Notes: generated by a model not told the origin, from the sequence alone. Shown: positions 44,787 through 53,611, counted from the first letter of the stretch. The stretch: DNA of 64,000 nt from CADEEL01 sp050246475 (GCA_050246475.1 JBFWVZ010000006.1:62001-126000); one strand, 5' to 3'. Numbers and translations: made by a program.

Positions 44787-45683
44787 CTATTGATAAATCG
44801 TGCCGGTGTTGACGACGGGTTGCGCGTCGCGGTCCCCGCACAGAACGACAAGAAGATTCGACACCATCGCCGCACGCCGGTCGTCGTCGAGCTTGACGAT
44901 GTCGCGTTCGGAAAGCTGCGCCAGCGCGCTTTCCACCATCATCACGGCGCCCTGAACAATCTTCTGGCGCGCGGCGAGCACGGCCTCCGCCTGCTGGCGC
45001 CGCAACATCGCTCCCGCGATCTCGGCCGCATACGCGAGGTGCGAGAGCTTCGTTTCGTCGATCGTGATGCCCGCGACCGCTACCCGCTCCTGCAGCTTGT
45101 CGCGTAGCAGCCCCGAAACCTGATCGGCGTCCGCGCGCAGCGTCGGCTCCTCGTGCTCGGCGTGATCGTAGGCGAAGTGCGAAGCGATTTCCCGGAGCGC
45201 GGTCTCGACCTGGATGTTGAGGAATGTCTCATAATGATCGACGTCGAAGAGCGCCGCGGCTGTATCCGTTACGCGCCACACCACCACGGCCGCGATCTCG
45301 ATCGGGTTGCCGCGCTTGTCATTCACCTTGAGCTTCTCGCTCGTCACGTTGCGCGCGCGCAGCGAGATCTTCTTGCGCCCGTACCAGAAGATCACCCAGC
45401 GAAGCCCGGGGCGCCGGTCCGTGCCCTTGTAATTGCCGAAGAGGGTGATCGCGGCCGCCTCGTTGGGCTGCAGCGAGTAAAGCCCCAGGAAAATGAAGAA
45501 AGCCGCGATGATTTCGAGGATCATCAGCGCCAAGATCCCTCCGGCGTCTTCGCGCGCGCCTTCCAGCGTCGTCGCCTGCCAGATCGCGAACCCGATGAGC
45601 GCGAGCGCCAGAAGCAAGAGCCACCCGCCCGCGGCGGAGGAGGCCGGGCGTTCGGCGGTGCGGCGGAGGGCGGCGTCGGTCAT
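44787..45683 (-). CDS. SPFH/Band 7 domain membrane protein
   Basis: A 298-residue protein with two N-terminal membrane helices (LLLLALALIGFAIW and ILALMILEIIAAFFIFLGLY) and a Band 7/SPFH domain (LQPNEAAAITLFGNYKGT, then VTSEKLKVNDKRGNPIEIAAVVVWRV in parts). A helical segment AEIAGAMLRRQQAEAVLAAR follows. SPFH proteins form membrane rafts or cages that organise proteases or lipids. The start at 45683 follows GAGGTGAT; a GTG three codons earlier is less likely. First gene of a three-gene operon with a strong promoter and operator. Confidence 0.9.
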   Translation of the reverse strand: MTDAALRRTAERPASSAAGGWLLLLALALIGFAIWQATTLEGAREDAGGILALMILEIIAAFFIFLGLYSLQPNEAAAITLFGNYKGTDRRPGLRWVIFWYGRKKISLRARNVTSEKLKVNDKRGNPIEIAAVVVWRVTDTAAALFDVDHYETFLNIQVETALREIASHFAYDHAEHEEPTLRADADQVSGLLRDKLQERVAVAGITIDETKLSHLAYAAEIAGAMLRRQQAEAVLAARQKIVQGAVMMVESALAQLSERDIVKLDDDRRAAMVSNLLVVLCGDRDAQPVVNTGTIYQ

Positions 45684-45687
45684 GGAG

Positions 45688-45709
45688 ATCACCTCAATAT
45701 TGAAGTGAT
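45688..45709. promoter_or_regulatory. Palindromic operator overlapping transcription start and RBS of the SPFH operon
   Basis: ATCACCTCAATATTGAAGTGAT is a 22-base dyad with a single mismatched pair. It begins 3 bases after the -10 box, covers the expected transcription start and contains the GAGGTGAT ribosome site of the SPFH gene. Its symmetry fits a dimeric or tetrameric ribbon-helix-helix repressor, most simply the Arc-like protein of the same operon. Confidence 0.78.
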
Positions 45710-45712
45710 ATC

Positions 45713-45741
45713 ATTCTATCCCGCAACCAGCCCGCCATCAA
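45713..45741 (-). promoter_or_regulatory. Sigma-70 type promoter of the SPFH operon
   Basis: On the minus strand TTGATG (45741-45736) and TAGAAT (45718-45713) are separated by exactly 17 bases, a near-consensus housekeeping promoter. It stands about 30 bases from the SPFH start and is unusually AT-rich for this genome. Confidence 0.75.
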
Positions 45742-45854
45742 GCGAAGATCGCAAGCCCTTCCAGCGCGTTCACCGTCTTTCCAAAGCGGGTGTTAACGCC
45801 GGTTGTGTAAGGGTTTTTCGAATTCTGCGGCCCATCAGGAGCTGGGGCGGCCCG

Positions 45855-47618
45855 ATGCAACGATTGAACGTCATGGCGCGTCTGCGCCGCTTCGCTGAGG
45901 CGCGGGGCGGCAACGTCGCGATGCTGTGGGCGCTGGGCGCGGTCGTGTGCTGCGGCCTCGTCGGGCTCTCGATCGACTTTGCCCAGGCGCAATCCCTGCG
46001 CGCACAGATGCAGAATGCCGCCGACGGCGCCGCCCTCGTCGCGGAGCGTTCGTCCAATCTCCCGCTCAACGAGCGCGTCAACGCCGCGCGCGCCTTCTAT
46101 GACGCGACGTTGGGCGATCAGGCCAGCCTCACCAACGTCTCATTCGCCGTCACGCAGCTGCCCGAAGGCGGCCACCGCGTCCGCGTCGGCGCCGACATGG
46201 AGATGAGCCTCACGCGCGTCGTCGTGCAGGACGATTGGCGCATCGTCGTTGAATCGGATTCCGTTTCCGAAGCGAGCCCCCCGATCGAAGTCGTGCTCGT
46301 GCTCGACAACACCGGCTCCATGTCCAACGACATGGATACGCTGCGCGACGGCGCCGAGGAGATGGTCGATTTCCTCTACAACATCGACGGGGACACCGTG
46401 CGCATGGCGCTCGTGCCCTTCGTCGCGCAGGTCAACATCGGCAATTCCGCCGCGCACCGCGCCGCCTGGATGGACACCGCCGGAACCTCGCCGATGAATG
46501 GCGAACTGGTTGAGGATCGCGCGATCGCCGTGCGTTCTCGCTCCGGAACGAACAATTGCACCAACCTCTCGACGATGCCCTTCAATGGCTACACTGGCAC
46601 GTATCGCCTCACGTGGGTTCGTCACGGCAACAATTGCATCGCCTACACGCCCGACACGGTGAATTATTTCACGCTGTTCGACTACATGCCGAACGTCTCG
46701 TGGGGCGGCTGCGTCGAAGCGCGTCCGATGCCCTATGACATCCAGGACAATCCGCCGAACTCGCCGGAGACGCGCTTCACGCCGTTCTTCTGGCTGGATA
46801 CGCTCGACTCAGGCTCAAACTCTTACTTGCAGGATACGTCCGGCAATATCTCCGGCGCCACGATGTCGAACGGCATTGATACGACGCCGACCACGTCCGA
46901 GCGCAACCGCGCTTACGTGTTCAACATTTTTCGCTATCGCGGCAACAACGCGAACCTGGACACCACGCCGCCCGAAACGCGCGGCCCCAATCGCGGCTGC
47001 CCCACGCCCATCGTTCCGCTGACGGACGATCGCCAGACGATGATCGACGCGGTCCGCGCCATGCGCCACTGGAACGGCGGCGGCACCAACCAGGCTGAAG
47101 GCCTGGCCTGGGGCTGGCGGGTCGTGTCTCCCGGGGAGCCCTTCACAGAAGGCGAACCCTATGGCGATGACGTCCGCAAAGTCATCGTGCTGATGAGCGA
47201 CGGCCAGAACACCAATGTCGGCAACGACTCGGTGTGGGGCTCGGACTATTCCTCCTTCAACCACTTGGACTTGTGGACGGAATACGCTGACGGCTCCCTC
47301 TTGAACGGGCTCTATGGCTTGATCGGCGGCATCTTGCACGGAACGCTGCCGAGCCAGTATCGCCGAGCAATCACCGGGTCGAGTTCGTACGTCAGCCACA
47401 TCAATGCGCGCCAGCGCGCGTTGTGCGACAACATCCGCGCGGAGAACGTTGAGGTGTACACCGTGATGTTCCGCGAGACGGACGGCACGGCGCGCGATCT
47501 CCTGCGCTACTGCGCCACCGATGAGGATCACTACTTCACGGCCGAGACGCAGGAAGAGCTGCGCGAGGTGTTCCGCGCGATTGGCTCCGGCATCGGCCAG
47601 TTGCGCATCACGCGCTGA
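45855..47618 (+). CDS. TadG-like vWA-domain membrane protein
   Basis: A 587-residue protein with one N-terminal helix preceded by ARGGNVAMLWALG, the TadE/TadG-like prepilin-type start, and QMQNAADGAALVA after it. A von Willebrand A domain begins IEVVLVLDNTGSMSNDM (metal-site DxTGS) and continues to CATDEDHYFTAETQEELREVF near the end. TadG proteins are pseudopilins or anchors in Flp/Tad pilus systems, but many Caulobacterales carry orphan copies, and no other tad genes are here. ATG 45855 is chosen; Met45873 is possible. Confidence 0.85.
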   Translation: MQRLNVMARLRRFAEARGGNVAMLWALGAVVCCGLVGLSIDFAQAQSLRAQMQNAADGAALVAERSSNLPLNERVNAARAFYDATLGDQASLTNVSFAVTQLPEGGHRVRVGADMEMSLTRVVVQDDWRIVVESDSVSEASPPIEVVLVLDNTGSMSNDMDTLRDGAEEMVDFLYNIDGDTVRMALVPFVAQVNIGNSAAHRAAWMDTAGTSPMNGELVEDRAIAVRSRSGTNNCTNLSTMPFNGYTGTYRLTWVRHGNNCIAYTPDTVNYFTLFDYMPNVSWGGCVEARPMPYDIQDNPPNSPETRFTPFFWLDTLDSGSNSYLQDTSGNISGATMSNGIDTTPTTSERNRAYVFNIFRYRGNNANLDTTPPETRGPNRGCPTPIVPLTDDRQTMIDAVRAMRHWNGGGTNQAEGLAWGWRVVSPGEPFTEGEPYGDDVRKVIVLMSDGQNTNVGNDSVWGSDYSSFNHLDLWTEYADGSLLNGLYGLIGGILHGTLPSQYRRAITGSSSYVSHINARQRALCDNIRAENVEVYTVMFRETDGTARDLLRYCATDEDHYFTAETQEELREVFRAIGSGIGQLRITR

Positions 47619-47630
47619 GCCGGCGCGGCC

Positions 47631-47987
47631 TCACGCGGCGTGCTTCACGCAATTCTCGTCGTCGAGCAGCACGACGTTGGGCGCATAATTGCGCGCTTGC
47701 TCGGCGGGCAGGTGGCAATAGGCGACGACGATGATCTTGTCGCCCGGCTGCACAAGCCGCGCCGCCGCGCCGTTGACGCCGAACGTCCGGGAGCCTGAGG
47801 GCGCCTCGATCGCGTAGGTCGTGAAGCGCGCCCCTGAATTGATGTTCAGCACGTCCACCTGTTCGTGGGGCAGGATCCCCGCGCGGTCGAGCAGGTCGCG
47901 GTCGATCGCGATCGAGCCTTCATAGTCCAGGTCGGCTTGGGTGACGGTGGCGCGGTGCAGCTTCGCCTTGAGCATCGTCACGAACAT
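47631..47987 (-). CDS. panD: Aspartate 1-decarboxylase
   Basis: A 118-residue pyruvoyl enzyme making beta-alanine from aspartate for pantothenate and CoA. TMLKAKLHRATVTQADL is the conserved start and YEGSIAID carries the self-cleavage site between Gly24 and Ser25, which yields the pyruvoyl group. NGAAARLVQPGDKIIVVAYC follows as in the family. GGAGACGCC precedes the ATG at 47987; an upstream in-frame extension is not conserved-looking. It converges on the TadG-like gene with only 12 bases between stops. Confidence 0.96.
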   Translation of the reverse strand: MFVTMLKAKLHRATVTQADLDYEGSIAIDRDLLDRAGILPHEQVDVLNINSGARFTTYAIEAPSGSRTFGVNGAAARLVQPGDKIIVVAYCHLPAEQARNYAPNVVLLDDENCVKHAA

Positions 47988-48120
47988 GCGGGGCGTCTCC
48001 TCTGGGCGGCGTCCCGTGCGCGCTGCAGCGAAATTGCTGCGCCTGCGAACGTCCATTGGAAATAAGCGTTCGCGCGCGCGAAGGCAAGTTTATGAACAGC
48101 TCAGGCGATGCGCCGGCGGA

Positions 48121-49941
48121 TCAATTCGCCTGCGGTTGCCGGAAGACGATCACCAGCCGGGTCTGCGCGCCGCTGGAGCGCGTGCCGTCGTCGAGCTGGG
48201 GCTGCGCCCGGAATTGCGCCGAGGCCCGGAGCGCCGCGGCGCCGAAGCCGAACCCGCCTGGGCTCTCGCCCGCCACGGCGCAGCGCGGCACGCCGGTGGC
48301 GTCGATCAAGCACTCAAGCTCCACGCGCCCGCCCTGATTGGCCCGGAGCGCGCGCGACGGGAAGAGTTCGTTGATCCGCTGCGCGGATGGGCGCGCGGCC
48401 CACACCACTTGCGGCGGGCGTGTCCGCGCCGGACGCTGCGCCGCGGGCGGCTCGATCGCGGCCGTCTGCATCTGCTGTTGGGTCGGCGGCGCCGGAGTCG
48501 GCTGCAGCTGGATCGGCGCGGGCGCGGGCGACAACGTCACGGGCTGGCGCTCTTCCGCCGCCGGTTGCTGGCGCGCCGGCGCCGGCGTCGTGTCGCGCGT
48601 GCTGGGCAATTCCGGTCCGCCTTGGGCGGTGTCTCTTTGGCGCGGCGGCTCGCGAACGGGCGCGGCGCGCTCAGGCTCGCGGCGCGGCGCGGCGGCAGGC
48701 TCGATCGGCGCTGTCGCGGCGCCCGCGTCGGCGAATGTCGAGGATTCAGCGCTCGTGTCGGCGGCGTCTTCCGCCGCGGGGGGCGCATCGGCCCAGGGAT
48801 CGGCCTCGGCTGTTTGCGCGGCGCCGCCGCTCAGGAAGTCGAGCGCGCCGAACCGGTCTCCCGCGAAGAGGCCGGCGCCCAGCGCTGCGCCCCCGAGAAT
48901 GACGATGATCGCCATCATACGGATTCCGCGTCCCCCCGCGCGCGGCGGCGGTCCGCTGTCGCGCCGGGCCGGCAAGCGGGGATCGTCGCGCCAGTCCGCT
49001 TGCTGGGGCGGCGCGGCGCGGCGCGCCTCGCGCCGCGTGGGCGCGTCTGAGCGGATAGGCTCGAAAGCGGCTGGCGGCGGTCTGTTGGCGGGCTGAGGCG
49101 TCGGCGCGCGCGATCGTGCGGGCGCGGCTTCGCCGCGTTGCGGCCGTGTCGGCGGATCGAGCCTCACGGGCGCGCCTCTGAGCGCGTCCTGACGCGCTGC
49201 CGCGGCGGGTGTTTGGCGACGGCGGCGCTGTTCGGCCTCGAGTTCCGCGAGTTTCATTTGCGCCAGCTCGGCGAAGGCGCCGTCGGCCCCGAAATCGGCG
49301 AGGTGCCGAAGAAAATCTTCCGGATTGCGGCTGTGCCGGATCGCGGCCCAGTTCTGCGCTTCGTCCGCGACGCTCCCGCTTGGCGCCGGTGCGGCTGCTC
49401 GGCGCGCCGTCGCGCGGGGCGCATCGTAATTGGGCGGCGGAGGCCGCGAAGGCGCCGCTGCGGGCGGCGCGGCGCGGGCGCGCGCATAAGGCGGCGCGGC
49501 CGGAGGCGGATTGTTGAAATAGGGGGCTGGCGCTTCCGCGGCGCGCGCGCTGACCGGCGCGGCGACGCCTGCCGTCGCGCGTTGCGCGGCGACCATGCGG
49601 TCCACGGCGAAGAAAAGCGGATCGAGCGCGGGATCGTCCGGATCGCCCTGCCAGTGCGAGAGATCGAACGCGGGCGCATGGTTGATCGAGGCCGCCGGCG
49701 GCGGCGCGATGAGGCACGCCACCACGGCCTTGCCCGCATTCACCGCGCGCTGCGCCGCGTCGAGGAAGGCGCGCGAGCGAATTGAGGCCTGGGACCACAC
49801 GACGAGCGCCGCCCCGCAGGCGCGCAAATCTTCAGCGCCGGGGGCGCCCCCGACATGAAGGCCCGCCCGTTCGAACATATCGGCGAATGCTTTCGCCAAA
49901 GGTTCGTCTTCGCGCACACAGACGATAAGCACGTCAGCCAT
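48121..49941 (-). CDS. TIR-like domain fused to a TonB-type C-terminal domain
   Basis: A 606-residue protein. Residues 1-125 look like a TIR domain (DVLIVCVREDEPLAKAFADM, CGAALVVWSQASIRSRAF, ending FDLSHWQGD and FFAVDRMV). The NADase glutamate expected a few residues after the WSxxS segment is Asp or absent. A long Pro/Ala/Arg-rich linker encloses one membrane helix (MMAIIVILGGAALGAGLF, about 350). The last 95 residues resemble a TonB C-terminal domain (GGRVELECLIDATGVPRCAV, LVIVFRQ). GGAGACGTC precedes the ATG. It would link a cytoplasmic TIR domain to the periplasm. Confidence 0.75.
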   Translation of the reverse strand: MADVLIVCVREDEPLAKAFADMFERAGLHVGGAPGAEDLRACGAALVVWSQASIRSRAFLDAAQRAVNAGKAVVACLIAPPPAASINHAPAFDLSHWQGDPDDPALDPLFFAVDRMVAAQRATAGVAAPVSARAAEAPAPYFNNPPPAAPPYARARAAPPAAAPSRPPPPNYDAPRATARRAAAPAPSGSVADEAQNWAAIRHSRNPEDFLRHLADFGADGAFAELAQMKLAELEAEQRRRRQTPAAAARQDALRGAPVRLDPPTRPQRGEAAPARSRAPTPQPANRPPPAAFEPIRSDAPTRREARRAAPPQQADWRDDPRLPARRDSGPPPRAGGRGIRMMAIIVILGGAALGAGLFAGDRFGALDFLSGGAAQTAEADPWADAPPAAEDAADTSAESSTFADAGAATAPIEPAAAPRREPERAAPVREPPRQRDTAQGGPELPSTRDTTPAPARQQPAAEERQPVTLSPAPAPIQLQPTPAPPTQQQMQTAAIEPPAAQRPARTRPPQVVWAARPSAQRINELFPSRALRANQGGRVELECLIDATGVPRCAVAGESPGGFGFGAAALRASAQFRAQPQLDDGTRSSGAQTRLVIVFRQPQAN

Positions 49942-50084
49942 GACGTCTCCGGCGCCCCTGCGGGATCCTGTCCCACGCCCACCATGAACACCCGCGGTCA
50001 TCGTCCGCCGGTTTATGCAAGAAGGGTGCATAACACGCCGGAAGCGAAGGCACAGGGGGGTCTGCCCTTGAAATGCGACAAGAC

Positions 50085-50690
50085 TCAGTCAATTCGCGCA
50101 AATTCACCTGTATTCGGGTCCATGAGTTCGAGAATCCCGTCGGCGACGCCGAACCGGGCGCCCTCTAACCTTACTTTTCCAGCGTCTAGAGCCGCGCGAA
50201 TGAACGGAAATGACGCCAAATTCTCCAGACTGACGCGGATGCTTTCGAATTCCAGAGCCGTGCATGCATCCCCGCGGCTTTGATCTAGGCGCGACTTGGC
50301 CGGCCCCAGCAGCGTAAGCCACGGCGCCAGGAAATCGGTATCCGCAACCGACCCTTCATCGAGCGCCGCCGCCACGCCCCCGCATTGCGCGTGGCCAAGC
50401 ACCAGGATGGTTTCCACCTCAAGCCGGCTCACGGCGAATTCGATGGCCGCGCTCACCCCGTGATAGGCGCCGTCCGCCTGATAGGGCGGCACCAGATTGG
50501 CCACGTTGCGCACGACGAAGAGCTCCCCGGGCGAGGCGTCGAAGATCGCCGAGGGGTCAACCCGGCTGTCGGAGCACGCGATCACGAGCGTCTTGGGCCG
50601 CTGCCCCTTCGCGAGCTTGCGGTGAAGCGAGGCGAGCCCCGGCCAGCGCTGCTCCCTGAAGCGCCGATAGCCTGCCAGCAAGTCATCCAT
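50085..50690 (-). CDS. Beta-class carbonic anhydrase
   Basis: A 201-residue zinc enzyme interconverting CO2 and bicarbonate. Zinc ligands and the catalytic dyad are all present: CSDSR (Cys39, Asp41, Arg43) and HAQCGG (His100, Cys103). GELFVVRNVANLVPPY lies between as in the family. The start at 50690 follows AAGGCGGC; a longer frame upstream is not supported. It is followed after 143 bases by the TIR-TonB gene. Supplies bicarbonate for carboxylations, including carbamoyl phosphate synthesis. Confidence 0.93.
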   Translation of the reverse strand: MDDLLAGYRRFREQRWPGLASLHRKLAKGQRPKTLVIACSDSRVDPSAIFDASPGELFVVRNVANLVPPYQADGAYHGVSAAIEFAVSRLEVETILVLGHAQCGGVAAALDEGSVADTDFLAPWLTLLGPAKSRLDQSRGDACTALEFESIRVSLENLASFPFIRAALDAGKVRLEGARFGVADGILELMDPNTGEFARID

Positions 50691-50803
50691 GCGCCGCCTT
50701 GGAAACCATGCGCGCGTCTGGATCAACCCCACGCATCGCGCCGCGATTGCCGCGCACGCCTTGGCGCTTCATTGTGCCGCGCGCGGAAGTGGGGAGAGCG
50801 GCC

Positions 50804-51796
50804 ATGAGCGAAGCGCCAGCATTGAGCGACGCCGAGGCGGTGAAAGCGCAGGGCCTGCGCGGCATTGCGTTCGACGCATTCAAGAAGCGCGAACCGGGCG
50901 GCGTGATCCTGCAGGCCACGCTCGGGCTCATCCTGATCGTCGCCGTGATTGTTGGCCTCTTCGGTTTCATCGGATGGCGCAGCGTCGTCGATTACATGCA
51001 ATGGGTCGCTCAGATCACAGCGGCGCAGCAGCAAGACCCGTCCGCCGCACTTGCGCCGGGCGCTATGATGCCCCCGGCGTCCGTCATGATGGCCGGCAAT
51101 CTCTTATTCGTCGTTCAGCTCGTTCTCTACATTGTCATCGCCGCCTACGAGGCCGCGATCCTGCGCTGGCTGACGCGCGGCGAGCGCGGCGGCGTCTTTC
51201 TGGGCTTAGGCTTCGGCGCCGACACCTGGTACGTCTGGTTCAGCTACTGGATCTGGTACTTCCTCGTCTTCGGCGTCTTTCTAGCGGTCTTGTTCGTCGG
51301 CCTGATCATCGGCGCCGTCATGGCCGCGGCACAGATGAGCGCGGCCGTCATCGCGGCGGCGATGGGGCTGTTGGGCCTCGCGATCGTCGTTGGGTGCATT
51401 TACTTCGCCGTGCGTCTGGCGCCGGCGGCCGCAACGAGCGTCATCCTGCGGCGCTTCGCGTTCTTCGACGCTCTCAAGGTCACCCGCGATCGCTTTTGGC
51501 CGGTTTTTGGCGCGTTTCTCGTCATCGTGCTTTTGAGCTTCGTCACGGCTGCGCTGGCGGCGGGCGTCGGCGCAGTCACTTTGCTCGCCGAGCTCATCGC
51601 CGGCCTCGCAAATGACAGCGGCCAGCCCGATCCGGCCGCGACGATGGCGCTCGTTTTCTCGCCAGCGATGATCGCGCGCTGGGGCGTGCTCTACCTCGTA
51701 TTGTTGCTGCTCCAGCTTATATGGACGATCGCGACCTATGGTCTGAACGCGCGCGCCGCCAAGCTTGCGCTGGCCGAGGGCCGCATCGAGAGGTGA
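50804..51796 (+). CDS. Polytopic membrane protein of unknown function
   Basis: A 330-residue membrane protein with about six helices (LGLILIVAVIVGLFGFIGW, LLFVVQLVLYIVIAAYEAAIL, FLVFGVFLAVLFVGLIIGAV and others). The N-terminal EAVKAQGLRGIAFDAFKKREP is amphipathic and cytoplasmic. A region RLAPAAATSVILRRFAFFDALKVTRDRFW between the later helices resembles glycerophosphoryl diester phosphodiesterase membrane-domain or DUF975-type proteins. GGGGAGAG precedes the ATG. It is followed 6 bases later by another membrane protein gene. Confidence 0.8.
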   Translation: MSEAPALSDAEAVKAQGLRGIAFDAFKKREPGGVILQATLGLILIVAVIVGLFGFIGWRSVVDYMQWVAQITAAQQQDPSAALAPGAMMPPASVMMAGNLLFVVQLVLYIVIAAYEAAILRWLTRGERGGVFLGLGFGADTWYVWFSYWIWYFLVFGVFLAVLFVGLIIGAVMAAAQMSAAVIAAAMGLLGLAIVVGCIYFAVRLAPAAATSVILRRFAFFDALKVTRDRFWPVFGAFLVIVLLSFVTAALAAGVGAVTLLAELIAGLANDSGQPDPAATMALVFSPAMIARWGVLYLVLLLLQLIWTIATYGLNARAAKLALAEGRIER

Positions 51797-51802
51797 GAGC
51801 GC

Positions 51803-52330
51803 ATGCGCGGACAGGTTTTGGGATTGGATCAGCCGCGCGGCATCGGCGTGCTGGTCGATGCATCGGGTGAGCGTTTGGAGTTCGCACTTGCTGAGTGGCG
51901 CTCGCCAGGTGCGCCTGCGCCGGGCCAGTGGGTCGATTTCGTTCTGGCGGATGGCCAAGCCAAGCAAGTCTTCGCGCTGCCGCCGGGCGCGCCGGGAACG
52001 CCAGCCTACGGCGCCGGACCGGGGCCCGCGCCTGCCGCGCCCACGCCGATGGGCACGATCCTCGGCGCCGTGGCGCTCGGCTGTTTGGTGCTTGGCTTTG
52101 TCATCCCAATCCTTCCCACCATCGCCGCGCTCGTTCTCGGCATCGTCGGCGCGGGCCGCGCCAAGGAGGAGCGCGACGAAACGGGCCTGACGCTTTCGCG
52201 CATCGCCTGGATCGCCGCGACCGTTCTGCTTGTCCTGTTCGTGATGATCGCGATCATTGCCGCGCTTTTCTTCGGCGGGCTGATGGGCGTCCTCGGCACG
52301 GCCGGCTGGAACTGGGGCGTCTGGACCTAG
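51803..52330 (+). CDS. Membrane protein with an N-terminal cold-shock-like domain
   Basis: A 175-residue protein. Residues 1-60 form a small beta domain (GQVLGLDQPRGIGVLVDASG, WVDFVLADGQAKQVFAL) that resembles the OB-like cold-shock fold seen ahead of DUF1294-like membrane regions. A Pro/Ala linker leads to two or three helices (LGCLVLGFVIPILPTIAALVL, IAATVLLVLFVMIAIIAALFF) and a DUF4190-type pattern around IVGAGRAKEERDE. Cotranscribed with the preceding membrane protein. Its stop interlocks with the convergent gene in CTAG. Confidence 0.75.
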   Translation: MRGQVLGLDQPRGIGVLVDASGERLEFALAEWRSPGAPAPGQWVDFVLADGQAKQVFALPPGAPGTPAYGAGPGPAPAAPTPMGTILGAVALGCLVLGFVIPILPTIAALVLGIVGAGRAKEERDETGLTLSRIAWIAATVLLVLFVMIAIIAALFFGGLMGVLGTAGWNWGVWT

Positions 52331-52572
52331 AGCGCCAGAAGCGTCTCACTGCTCGTCTCGAACGCGCGGATCGCGCCGCTCTTCTCCGCGTAGATCGCCG
52401 GCCATTCGTGCTCGATCAACGCCATGAAGAAATGATGCGCGTGCGGCCCCATGGAAGTCTTGTAGCCCTCGAACTCGCCTTGCAGCGTGCGCCACGTCGC
52501 GCCCGGGCGCTTCACGAGGAAGAGCCCGGCCTCGGTGATCACGAGATGAAAGATCAGCGGGTGAGCCGCCAT
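52327..52572 (-). CDS. Small hypothetical protein
   Basis: An 81-residue soluble protein with an aromatic, histidine-rich middle (TSMGPHAHHFFMALIEHEWP). No signal peptide or membrane segment, and I recognise no family. Its start lies 19 bases inside the end of the VOC gene on the same strand, which suggests translational coupling, and its stop is shared with the convergent membrane protein gene in CTAG. Codon use matches its neighbours. Confidence 0.65.
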   Translation of the reverse strand: MAAHPLIFHLVITEAGLFLVKRPGATWRTLQGEFEGYKTSMGPHAHHFFMALIEHEWPAIYAEKSGAIRAFETSSETLLAL

Positions 52573-52931
52573 GGCGGATGCGTCCGGTTTGCGCCGGCGC
52601 GATAGAGGATGAGCGCGTTGCCCGCCGGGTCGCGCAAATGCGCTTCACGCCAGAGCCAGCGTTGATTGGTTGGATCGAGATCGAAGACTATGCCGCGCGC
52701 CTTGAGCCGCGCCACGTCGCCGTCGAGGTCGTCGCACTCGAAATAAATGACCGGCGCGTGTGCGCGCGCCGCGTCCGCCTCGACATGCAACGAGAAAGTT
52801 GAGCCGCCCTCCGGCAACTCGAACCGCGCATATTCGTCGCTCTTCACGATGAGGATGAGCCCAAGCGTTTCGTAAAACGCGATCGATTGCGCCAAGTCGC
52901 GGGCAGGGACGGTGACTTGATTGAGCCGCAT
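52554..52931 (-). CDS. VOC-family (glyoxalase/dioxygenase fold) protein
   Basis: A 125-residue protein with paired beta-alpha-beta-beta-beta modules: MRLNQVTVPARDLAQSIAFYETLGL at the start in parts, GSTFSLHVE, then YFECDDLDGDVARLKARGI and LRDPAGNALILY. The fold covers glyoxalase I, ring-cleaving dioxygenases and resistance proteins; metal ligands are not fully conserved. The ATG at 52931 shares one base with the HAD gene stop (TGATG), so the two are coupled. Substrate unknown. Confidence 0.85.
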   Translation of the reverse strand: MRLNQVTVPARDLAQSIAFYETLGLILIVKSDEYARFELPEGGSTFSLHVEADAARAHAPVIYFECDDLDGDVARLKARGIVFDLDPTNQRWLWREAHLRDPAGNALILYRAGANRTHPPWRLTR

Positions 52932-53611
52932 CAGCCCCAACTCTCGAAAAGCGCTCTCGCTTCGCGCCAATCCGCGAGCACGCGCTCGGCGCCCGCATCG
53001 CGGAGCAGGCCGCCTGTCTCGTCAAGGCAATGCCCCCCGCCGGTGAACCCCATCACCCGCATGCCCGCCGCCCGCGCCGAGACGACGCCGTTGATGCTGT
53101 CCTCGATTGCGAGGCATTGCTCCGGATGCATCTCAAGCGCCGCCGCCGCGTGAAGATAGATGTCCGGCGCCGGCTTTCCGTTGGCGACGAGATCGGCCGA
53201 ATAGACGTGCGGCGCGAACGCCTCCCAAAGCCCCGTTCGTTTCAATTTGTATTCGAGAAAGCGCGCGCCCGTTGAACTCGCCACCGCCCGCGCCGTCCGC
53301 GCCGCGTTCACCGCTTCGTGCGCATCCGCCACCGCCTCAAGCCGCGCCTCGCACGCTGCGAACAATTGAGCGCGATGCTGTTCGCGGAAGTCGCGCGGCA
53401 GCCCTTGCCCGGTCGCCGCGCGGCAATCGGAATCGAGCGCCTTGAAGAAGAGCGCATTGTGCATGCCCATGAAGCGGCGGCAGAAGTCCGCGCGCGCGTA
53501 GTGCAGCCCCAGTGCGGCGAGCGCTGAAAGCTCCACGTCGAGCGCCAGCACTTCGCTGTCCACAAGCACGCCGTCGCAGTCGAAGATGATGGCCGGGGGC
53601 TTCTTACTCAT
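52931..53611 (-). CDS. HAD-family hydrolase, beta-phosphoglucomutase-like
   Basis: A 226-residue haloacid-dehalogenase superfamily enzyme. Motif I is FDCDGVLVDSE (nucleophile Asp and acid Asp), motif II is in AVASSTGARF, motif III the lysine of LVANGKPAPD, and motif IV EDSINGV. The cap between motifs I and II is the helical C1 type of phosphatases and phosphomutases acting on sugar phosphates. It is the first gene of a HAD-VOC-hypothetical set on the minus strand. Confidence 0.9.
   Translation of the reverse strand: MSKKPPAIIFDCDGVLVDSEVLALDVELSALAALGLHYARADFCRRFMGMHNALFFKALDSDCRAATGQGLPRDFREQHRAQLFAACEARLEAVADAHEAVNAARTARAVASSTGARFLEYKLKRTGLWEAFAPHVYSADLVANGKPAPDIYLHAAAALEMHPEQCLAIEDSINGVVSARAAGMRVMGFTGGGHCLDETGGLLRDAGAERVLADWREARALFESWG

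Noticed and set aside
48069..48082. TTCGCGCGCGCGAA palindrome between panD and the TIR-TonB gene
   Set aside because: A simple CG repeat; no U-run follows on the minus strand, so there is no good terminator or operator case.
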